Notes under the pieces: generated by a model
The model's input: the letters and a program-made list of their open reading frames with translations, nothing else
What the model was told of the DNA's origin: nothing
Database searches by the model: none
Source: Rhodospirillales bacterium
Lineage (GTDB): Bacteria > Pseudomonadota > Alphaproteobacteria > UBA9219
DNA: 19,821 nt
NCBI GenBank assembly: GCA_015654915.1
Contig: JAATFY010000060.1
Coordinates: 1-19,821, forward strand
Direction of reading: 5' to 3'
Made by a program: the position numbers and the translations under genes
Shown here: positions 15,003 to 19,821 of the stretch, in pieces
Position numbering within the stretch: the first letter of the stretch is position 1
Layout: every line of letters starts with the position of its first letter

Positions 15003-16129
15003 TTTTCGCGCCTCGCATGCTCGGCGCGGATGCGCTGGCGCAGCAGATCGATGGAGGCAAGCTTGCCGCCGGCGTCGAAACACCAGAACGTCCAGCCGTT
15101 ACAGGCCGGCAAGCCCTGAACCAGAGCGCCCACCTTATGGATGGAACCCCGCACTTCGTCACCGCTGCGGCTTTCGGCCGCCAGCGTGGCATCGGCCTTG
15201 ACGCGCGCGCTGTGGCGCTTGCGTTCGTCATAGAGAAAATCGCCGGGGCGCAGCAAGCCGCGTTCCAGAACGAAGCCGAAGGGAATGCGCGGTTCGTCGC
15301 GCTTCGATTGCGTAATCAGGAATTCGGAAGACGGTGCGGTCTCGATGCCCGCAATGCGGCGCTCGGCGTGTTTAGCATAGGTCTTGTCGCGTTCGATGCC
15401 GATAAAATGGCGGCCAAGGCGTTTCGCAACCGCGCCCGTTGTGCCCGAGCCGAAGAACGGATCGAGGATAACATCGCCGGGCTTGGTCGAGGATGTGATG
15501 ACGCGATAGAGCAGCGATTCCGGTTTCTGCGTGGGATGCACCTTGTTACCGTCGCCGCCGCGCAGCCTTTCCTTGCCGCTGCAGATCGGCAGGATCCAGT
15601 CGCTGCGCATCTGCTTTTCGTCGTTGAGATTTTTCATCGCCTCATAATTGAAGCACGGCTTGGCGTCTTTCGATGGCGAGGCCCAGATCAGGGTTTCATG
15701 CGCGTTGGTGAAACGCTTGCCGCGGAAATTCGGCATCGGGTTGGTCTTGCACCAGATGATGTCGTTCAAAATCCAGAAGCCCAGATTTTGCAAAATCGAT
15801 CCGACGCGGAAGATGTTGTGATAGCTGCCGATTACCCACAGGCAGCCGTCGGACTTCAGCACGCGCTTGACCTGCTTCAGCCATTCGTAGGTGAATTTGT
15901 CATAGGCGGCGAAGTCGGCGAATTTATCCCAATCGTCGTCGACGGCATCCACCAGCGAATTGTCGGGCCGGTGCAAATCGCCGTTCAATTGAAGGTTATA
16001 AGGCGGATCGGCGAAGATGGCGTCGATCGAATGCGCGGGCAGTTCGGACAAAACGCGGATGCTGTCGCCGATCAGTATCCGATCGAGCGGGAGCGAAAGG
16101 GTCGATGTTGTTTTGGCCGGTTTTGGCAT
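14999..16129 (-). CDS. ccrM: CcrM-type cell-cycle DNA adenine methyltransferase (GANTC)
   Basis: A 376-residue N6-adenine methyltransferase of the CcrM family, which methylates GANTC and times replication-coupled gene expression in Alphaproteobacteria. Motif IV DPPYNLQLNG (DPPY at 41-44) comes early and the AdoMet motif DPFFGSGTTG comes later, the beta-class order. The family-specific C-terminal domain is complete, with RPGDFLYDERKRHSARVKAD, GSIHKVGA and ACNGWTFW. No restriction endonuclease is nearby, as expected for an orphan enzyme. ATG 16129 gives a normal N-terminus; TTG 16165 in frame would add 12 residues. Neither has a good ribosome binding site: CTGTCCTCCCC precedes the ATG, so initiation may be weak or regulated. 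It lies 65 bases downstream of rnhB, and GANTC sites cluster in that junction. Confidence 0.95.
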   Translation of the reverse strand: MPKPAKTTSTLSLPLDRILIGDSIRVLSELPAHSIDAIFADPPYNLQLNGDLHRPDNSLVDAVDDDWDKFADFAAYDKFTYEWLKQVKRVLKSDGCLWVIGSYHNIFRVGSILQNLGFWILNDIIWCKTNPMPNFRGKRFTNAHETLIWASPSKDAKPCFNYEAMKNLNDEKQMRSDWILPICSGKERLRGGDGNKVHPTQKPESLLYRVITSSTKPGDVILDPFFGSGTTGAVAKRLGRHFIGIERDKTYAKHAERRIAGIETAPSSEFLITQSKRDEPRIPFGFVLERGLLRPGDFLYDERKRHSARVKADATLAAESRSGDEVRGSIHKVGALVQGLPACNGWTFWCFDAGGKLASIDLLRQRIRAEHARREN

Positions 16130-16182
16130 GGGGAGGACAGTTATCCACAAGCCCCTTAATGACAAGTAAATTTTTCATGGAA

Positions 16183-16239
16183 GAGTCAGGGGAATCAGCT
16201 TGTTAGCAATTCGAGCTGAGAAACCGGTGCAAAAGAGTC
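16183..16239. promoter_or_regulatory. Cluster of three GANTC sites at the rnhB-ccrM junction
   Basis: GAGTC at 16183-16187, GAATC at 16192-16196 (overlapping the rnhB stop) and GAGTC at 16235-16239. About one site per 260-270 bases is expected at this composition, so three in 57 bases is a local excess. In Caulobacter two GANTC sites in the ccrM leader make its promoter methylation-sensitive; these sites could play that part here. That is inference. Confidence 0.5.
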
Positions 16240-16815
16240 ACGATGCCAAGCCGTAGCGCCCAAACGCTTGAGAGCCGCAAGATGTTCGGCCGTGCCGTAA
16301 CCCGCATTGAGTTCCCAGCCATAACCCGGATGCTGCTCGGCCAGTTTTTTCATTAGCCGGTCGCGCGTGACTTTGGCGATGATCGATGCGGCGGCAATCG
16401 ACAGGGATTTGTCGTCGCCGCTCACGATGGCGGTTGCTTTGCAGGCAAGCTGCGGCAGCCGGTTGCCATCGACCAGAGCCATGTCGATTTTGACCTTCAA
16501 TCCTTCAACCGCGCGGCGCATAGCCAGCATGCTTGCATGCAGGATATTTAATTCCGAAATTTCCTCGACCGTCGCTTCGGCGATGCAGTGACGGCATAAT
16601 TGCGTGAGAAGGGGAAACAAAAATTCGCGTTGCTTTGCGGACATTTTTTTGCTGTCGCGGATTTCACGCGTGATATCTTTTGGCAAGTCGCGGGGCAGTA
16701 TTATCGCTGCTGCCATGACAGGGCCCGCCAGCGGTCCGCGTCCGACTTCATCGACGCCGCAGACGATTTTGCCGTCGTGCCAGCCGTGGCGTTTTTCGTG
16801 CGAAAGGTCGGGCAT
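16195..16815 (-). CDS. rnhB: Ribonuclease HII
   Basis: A 206-residue RNase HII, which cuts the RNA strand of RNA-DNA hybrids and starts removal of misincorporated ribonucleotides. The diagnostic GVDEVGRGPLAGPV carries the catalytic Asp22-Glu23 and the GRG loop that recognises the RNA-DNA junction. The third acid is in ALVDGNRLP (D116), and SIAAASIIAKVTRDRLM with HPGYGWELNAGYGT completes the family pattern. Length is normal. ATG 16815 is preceded only by a weak GGAAA. A GAATC (GANTC) site at 16829-16833 lies 13 bases upstream. ccrM follows on the same strand, so rnhB and ccrM may share a transcript unless ccrM has its own promoter inside the rnhB end. Confidence 0.96.
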   Translation of the reverse strand: MPDLSHEKRHGWHDGKIVCGVDEVGRGPLAGPVMAAAIILPRDLPKDITREIRDSKKMSAKQREFLFPLLTQLCRHCIAEATVEEISELNILHASMLAMRRAVEGLKVKIDMALVDGNRLPQLACKATAIVSGDDKSLSIAAASIIAKVTRDRLMKKLAEQHPGYGWELNAGYGTAEHLAALKRLGATAWHRDSFAPVSQLELLTS

Positions 16816-16846
16816 AGGGCGTTTCCGAGAATCAAAGACGGGAACA

Positions 16847-16875
16847 ATTACTATTCAGGCGCCGCCGTTATGCAA
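16847..16875 (-). promoter_or_regulatory. Weak candidate promoter of rnhB(-ccrM)
   Basis: On the minus strand TTGCAT (16875-16870) and AGTAAT (16852-16847) are 17 bases apart. Each matches only half to two thirds of consensus. A start near 16840 would put the GAATC at 16829-16833 in the leader. Confidence 0.25.
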
Positions 16876-16932
16876 ACCCTTTGAAGGGAAATCTGCAAAA
16901 GATAGTCAGCTTATTATCCTTTTCGGAGGTAC

Positions 16933-16974
16933 ATGAGGGGTGTGGCCCAATCGCCGCACCTGAAAAATGGCTGA
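16933..16974 (+). CDS. Possible 13-codon leader peptide
   Basis: ATG AGG GGT GTG ... AAA AAT GGC TGA encodes MRGVAQSPHLKNG. GGAGG (16925-16929) precedes the ATG, but by only three bases, closer than normal. The frame spans the hairpin at 16939-16960, which would suit an attenuator, but no T-run follows and the peptide is not enriched for one amino acid. Weak. Confidence 0.12.
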   Translation: MRGVAQSPHLKNG

Positions 16975-16994
16975 AATACAGGCCAAAAAAACTA

Positions 16995-17023
16995 TTGTTT
17001 GGCAAAATTAGGGCGATTAGGAT
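16995..17023 (+). promoter_or_regulatory. Weak candidate promoter upstream of the DUF4167 gene
   Basis: TTGTTT (16995-17000) and TAGGAT (17018-17023) are 17 bases apart. The predicted start near 17030 is 12 bases before the small open frame at 17042 and about 160 bases before the DUF4167 start. Pattern match only. Confidence 0.25.
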
Positions 17024-17041
17024 CACTTCACTTGCAGATAC

Positions 17042-17134
17042 ATGCGTATGAGCATGGATATTCAGACGAAGCAGGAACTTCGGTCGGGCAAGTATAACTT
17101 TTCATCGATCTTTGCGAACAAAAAGAACAATTAA
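17042..17134 (+). CDS. Possible 30-residue small protein
   Basis: Open frame MRMSMDIQTKQELRSGKYNF followed by SSIFANKKNN, ending at TAA 17132-17134. It has three in-frame ATGs (17042, 17048, 17054) and a basic, Asn/Lys-rich end. It lies directly after a candidate promoter and 57 bases before the DUF4167 start. There is no strong ribosome binding site and I recognise no family. It may be chance; codon-level conservation in relatives would decide. Confidence 0.22.
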   Translation: MRMSMDIQTKQELRSGKYNFSSIFANKKNN

Positions 17135-17191
17135 GGCAAGACGATGCAGTTGGGATAAAACGTGAGCGGAAACAGAGAGTGGGAGCAATCC

Positions 17192-17857
17192 ATGAGACAA
17201 GGTGGTCCGAACGGTCGGCGGCCTCGCGGTCGTCATCACGGTGGTGGCGGTCACAATGGTGGTGGACATGGCGGCGGCGGTCACATGGGCGGTCACGACC
17301 GTAGCAACGGTAATGGCGGCGGTAATCCCAATCTGGGCAATCGCCCGCGTTCGGCGGCGTCTCTCCGGCATCAGACCTTCGACAGCAATTGCATCGATGT
17401 GCGCGTCCGCGGCAATGCGTGGCAGGTTCATGAAAAATATCAGGCGCTGGCGCGCGATGCGCAGTCGGCTGGCGACCGCGTGGCGGCCGAAAATTATCTG
17501 CAGCATGCCGAACATTATTTCCGCATCATTGAGGCGATCAACGAAGCGACCGCCGCCGAGCAACCGCAGCAGCGCCCAGGCACCCCCGTAGGTGCTCCTG
17601 GCGCTCCTGTCACCTTCGGTGGCCAGCAACCCGAAATGCCCGCGAATTACTACGGCGCCGGTGGCGCTCTGGTTCCTCCCAACCCGCCGGGCAATCCGGA
17701 AGCCTCAGGCAACACTTCTGCGCCGACGCAGGGGCAGCCCCAGCCGCAGGCCGAAGCGCAAGTGCAACGTCCGGTTCCGCCTCCGCCAAACCCGTTCTTC
17801 GCCAATGAAGATACGGACGACCAGAATGGTCAGGAACCTCTGGTTGCCCGCCGCTGA
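17192..17857 (+). CDS. DUF4167 domain protein with Gly/His-rich N-terminus
   Basis: A 221-residue protein. The conserved DUF4167 core is at about residues 58-118: LRHQTFDSNCIDVRVRGNAW, EKYQALARDAQSAGDRVAAE and NYLQHAEHYFRII. The family is common in Alphaproteobacteria and has no established biochemical role. Before the core is a basic start (MRQGGPNGRRPRGR) and a glycine run with histidines spaced every five residues (H16, H21, H26, H31, then H35); after it come about 100 Pro/Ala/Gln-rich residues that look disordered. The arrangement resembles an RNA-binding or condensate-prone protein, which is inference. ATG 17192 has GGGAG at 17181-17185 and is preferred to the in-frame GTG 17162. alr follows 57 bases downstream. 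Confidence 0.88.
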   Translation: MRQGGPNGRRPRGRHHGGGGHNGGGHGGGGHMGGHDRSNGNGGGNPNLGNRPRSAASLRHQTFDSNCIDVRVRGNAWQVHEKYQALARDAQSAGDRVAAENYLQHAEHYFRIIEAINEATAAEQPQQRPGTPVGAPGAPVTFGGQQPEMPANYYGAGGALVPPNPPGNPEASGNTSAPTQGQPQPQAEAQVQRPVPPPPNPFFANEDTDDQNGQEPLVARR

Positions 17858-17914
17858 TTTAAAGTCCTAAAGCAGGAATTGGCATTTGGGCCGCAGCCGT
17901 TCTATAAAAACGGT

Positions 17915-19054
17915 ATGACCGTTCCTTTTAACATCTTCGACACGCTTCCCCGCGATTGCTGGGTCAATATCGATACCGCGCAACTGGCTGACAATGTCCG
18001 CCGGTTGCAGGCGCATATCGGCCGCCCCGTTCTTGTCGCGATCAAGGCCAACGGTTACGGCCATGGTTACGAAAACGCAGCGCGCGCTTTTCTGGCCGGC
18101 GGCGCGCGTTATCTCGGCGTCGCCAATTATGCCGAAGGATTTCTTTTGCGGCAGCTTGGCATCGCGGCGCCCGTTCTGGTTCTGAACGGCATGATGCCAA
18201 ATGAGATGGTTCTGGCGGCTCAGGCCGGTCTCGATTTTTTTGTCTGGCGGCCCGACCATATCGCCGCTTTGCGGCAAATGCCGAAAACCTCGACGCCTGT
18301 CCGTGCCCATATCAAGGTCGATACCGGCATGGGGCGGCTCGGATGCTTTCCGGAAGAGGTCGCGCAAATCGGCGAGGCGCTGAAGTCGATGCCGAACGTG
18401 ACGATTGCGGGGCTCGCCACGCACTTCGCCATTGCCAGCATTCCCGACAACGAACATACCAACGGCCAGATCGCCAAATTCGATCAGGCGATTGCGTCTC
18501 TGGCTGCCATCGGCATACGCCCCGAGATTATCCATGCAGCGAATTCATCGGGCGCGCTTTATCATCCCCGCGCGCGGTACGACATGGTGCGCGTCGGCAT
18601 CGTTGCCTATGGCGTGCCGCCGTCGGCTGTCGTCGGGCCGGATATTCCGGAAGGGGTCAAGACGGCGCTGACATGGCATGCCCGCGTGACGTCCAGCAAG
18701 ATTCTGCCTGCCAATTCCAGCGTCAGTTACGGCTGCGAATATGTGATGCCGAAAGACGCCCGCATCGGCATTCTGCCGGTCGGCTATGCCGACGGTTATC
18801 ACCGCATTCCCAAGAACGCGAATTCGGTTCTGATCGAAGGGCAGGAGCGCAAAATCCTCGGCCGCATCAATATGGACCAGTGCATGGTCGATCTCGACGG
18901 ATTGCCGGATATTACAGGGGCCGAGGCCGTGTTGCTCGGTAAGCAGGGCGGCAAGGAAATTTCGGTGGGCGAGTTGTCGCGCCGGTGGGAAACCAACACC
19001 TACGGCGTTTATGTCGGCATTTCCCCGCGCGTGCCACGCCGAATTGTGCCGTGA
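17915..19054 (+). CDS. alr: Alanine racemase
   Basis: A 379-residue PLP enzyme that interconverts L- and D-alanine, supplying D-Ala for peptidoglycan. The PLP lysine is in VAIKANGYGHG (K44), the carbamylated-Lys segment is AHIKVDTGMGRLG, the catalytic Tyr on the other face is in SVSYGCEY (Y272), and INMDQCMVDL and the C-terminal TNTYGVYVGISPRVPRRIV complete the pattern. Length is normal. The start is ATG 17915; it lacks a clear ribosome binding site and sits directly after a small hairpin (CCGTT/AACGG, 17897-17913). An in-frame TTG at 17879 has AGGA too close to be used. Substrate is assumed to be alanine; a broader amino-acid racemase cannot be excluded. Confidence 0.93.
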   Translation: MTVPFNIFDTLPRDCWVNIDTAQLADNVRRLQAHIGRPVLVAIKANGYGHGYENAARAFLAGGARYLGVANYAEGFLLRQLGIAAPVLVLNGMMPNEMVLAAQAGLDFFVWRPDHIAALRQMPKTSTPVRAHIKVDTGMGRLGCFPEEVAQIGEALKSMPNVTIAGLATHFAIASIPDNEHTNGQIAKFDQAIASLAAIGIRPEIIHAANSSGALYHPRARYDMVRVGIVAYGVPPSAVVGPDIPEGVKTALTWHARVTSSKILPANSSVSYGCEYVMPKDARIGILPVGYADGYHRIPKNANSVLIEGQERKILGRINMDQCMVDLDGLPDITGAEAVLLGKQGGKEISVGELSRRWETNTYGVYVGISPRVPRRIVP

Positions 19055-19074
19055 TTACTATTTTGATGAACAGA

Positions 19075-19161
19075 CCCTCACCCGCCTCGCATGCGCTCGG
19101 CCCCCTCTCCCGCATTGCGGGAGAGGGACGGCCCCATCGCGTCAGCGATGGGGGGTGAGGG
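19075..19161. repeat. Compact palindromic element in the alr-ftsY gap
   Basis: An 87-base multi-arm inverted-repeat element. Outer arms: CCCTCACCC (19075-19083) and its exact complement GGGTGAGGG (19153-19161). Inside are two perfect hairpins: CCCTCTCCCGC/GCGGGAGAGGG (19103-19113 with 19117-19127, 3-base loop) and CCCCATCGC/GCGATGGGG (19132-19140 with 19145-19153, 4-base loop). A weaker arm lies around GCATGC at 19090-19095. Such CCCTCWCCC...GGGWGAGGG palindromes are widespread REP/MITE-like intergenic repeats in Proteobacteria. No second copy is seen in this window. No T-run follows, so it is not a classic terminator for alr. Confidence 0.85.
19156..19161 (+). promoter_or_regulatory. ftsY ribosome binding site inside the palindromic element
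   Basis: TGAGGG sits four bases before ATG 19166 and is the only purine-rich Shine-Dalgarno candidate. It is part of the last arm GGGTGAGGG, whose perfect partner CCCTCACCC is 70 bases upstream, so folding of the element in mRNA would hide it. Confidence 0.6.
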
Positions 19162-19165
19162 CAAT

Positions 19166-19821
19166 ATGAGTGAAAATTGGCTTTCGCGCCTTCGTTCCGG
19201 CCTCCAACGCTCGTCGGCCAAATTGTCGGACGGCATCACGGATGTTTTTACCAAAAGCAAGCTCGACGACGAAACGCTTGGCAAGCTCGAAGAGCTTCTC
19301 GTCTCCGCCGATCTTGGCCCTGCGACGGCGGCGCGGTTGGTGGAGAATTTCTCGAAGAACCGTTTTGGTAAGGACGTTACCGACAGCGAAGTGAAAACAG
19401 CCTTGGCCGCCCAGATAACCGAAATTTTGCAGCCATGCGCCGTGCCGCTGTCTATCGACAAAACCAAAAAGCCCTTTGTGGTTCTCGTCGTCGGTGTCAA
19501 CGGCACCGGCAAGACCACGACCATCGGCAAACTGGCGCAGCATTATCATGCGCAGGGGCTGAAGGTGATGCTGGCGGCGGGCGACACGTTCCGCGCTGCG
19601 GCCATCAGCCAGCTTAAAATCTGGGGCGAGCGCACAGACTCGAAAGTTATCGCCGGAGCACCGGGCAGCGACGCCGCGGCCCTGATGTTTCAGGCGCTGG
19701 AAAAGGCGCGGGCCGATACAGCCGACTTGTTGCTGATCGATACCGCCGGCCGGTTGCACAACAAAGCCGACCTGATGCCGGAACTGGCCAAGAGTGTGCG
19801 CGTCCCGAAAAAAGTCGACCC
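19166..19821 (+). CDS. ftsY: Signal recognition particle receptor FtsY, 5' part
   Basis: The first 218 codons of FtsY, the membrane-associated SRP receptor GTPase for co-translational targeting of inner-membrane proteins; the gene runs off the window. The N domain is at residues 1-100 (LEELLVSADLGPATAARLVE is characteristic). The G domain begins with the P-loop GVNGTGKTT (110-118), then AAGDTFRAAAISQL and DTAGRLHNK (D192). It lacks the long acidic A region of E. coli FtsY; only about 25 residues precede the N domain, as in other alphaproteobacterial FtsY proteins. ATG 19166 is fixed by TGAGGG four to five bases upstream and by homology of the N-terminus. Its leader contains the palindromic element. 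Confidence 0.95.
   Translation, partial: MSENWLSRLRSGLQRSSAKLSDGITDVFTKSKLDDETLGKLEELLVSADLGPATAARLVENFSKNRFGKDVTDSEVKTALAAQITEILQPCAVPLSIDKTKKPFVVLVVGVNGTGKTTTIGKLAQHYHAQGLKVMLAAGDTFRAAAISQLKIWGERTDSKVIAGAPGSDAAALMFQALEKARADTADLLLIDTAGRLHNKADLMPELAKSVRVPKKVD

Larger units (their letters stand above)
16816..17191. other. 376-base region between rnhB and the DUF4167 gene
   Basis: No recognised gene. It is AT-richer than the flanks and holds divergent promoter candidates, a GAATC at 16829-16833, a short palindrome CCCTTTGAAGGG near 16878, and a 7-bp hairpin (ggtgtgg / ccgcacc, 16939-16945 with 16954-16960). Two very small plus-strand open frames are listed separately. I found no tRNA or known small-RNA signature by eye. 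Confidence 0.6.

Noticed and set aside
15017..16159. 380-codon open frame antisense to ccrM
   Set aside because: Shadow of a clear methyltransferase gene; no ribosome binding site or recognisable domain.
16130..16165. TTG start at 16165 for ccrM
   Set aside because: Rare start codon, no ribosome binding site, and the N-terminus from ATG 16129 already fits the family. It cannot be fully excluded, because the ATG also lacks a good site.
19103..19127. Rho-independent terminator after alr
   Set aside because: The hairpin is strong but is followed by acggcc, not a T-run, and belongs to a larger palindromic element.
1..19821. CRISPR array, tRNA/rRNA genes, transposase, prophage or restriction endonuclease
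   Set aside because: I looked for repeat-spacer patterns, tRNA T-loop signatures, DDE or integrase motifs and an endonuclease partner for ccrM on both strands and saw none.

Overview
This window looks like ordinary chromosome from an alphaproteobacterium. The evidence is a CcrM-type GANTC methyltransferase, a DUF4167 protein, a DciA (DUF721)-DsbA-SMC series transcribed away from mutY, and a short FtsY without a long acidic N-terminus. By eye the core genes are about 57-60% GC. Two minus-strand genes, at 2988-3509 and 6987-7985, are visibly more AT-rich. I cannot assign a genus.

Left part (1-7018): a fatty-acid oxidation block. The 3' end of a thiolase overlaps by one base a FadN-type hydroxyacyl-CoA dehydrogenase/enoyl-CoA hydratase. 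A small membrane protein follows, and a long acyl-CoA dehydrogenase lies 0.7 kb downstream. Thiolase, bifunctional enzyme and acyl-CoA dehydrogenase together resemble the fadNAE set. A minus-strand gene splits them; its product carries what I read as a free-standing RNA-polymerase alpha C-terminal-domain-like module with a fresh-looking 15-bp in-frame tandem duplication. A TPR/glycosyltransferase-like gene closes this part.

Middle (6987-14225): an AT-rich gene for a putative HipA/PI-kinase-fold protein with no visible HipB partner, then smc and dsbA (one unit, promoter visible near 12316-12345), a plus-strand 84-residue membrane protein, dciA, and divergent mutY. The dciA and mutY start codons lie on the same two CATG palindromes.

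Right part (14259-19821): a secreted protein of unknown function converges on ccrM. rnhB lies upstream of ccrM, and three GANTC sites fall within 57 bp around the rnhB/ccrM junction. A 376-base region without a recognised gene then leads to DUF4167, alr and the 5' part of ftsY. A compact palindromic element sits in the ftsY leader, and its last arm contains the ftsY ribosome binding site.

Several genes concern chromosome replication, organisation and the cell cycle (smc, dciA, ccrM, ftsY, rnhB, mutY). The less routine content is the alpha-CTD-like protein, the lone kinase-like gene, the ftsY leader element and the GANTC cluster. No tRNA, rRNA, CRISPR array, transposase or phage gene was seen.
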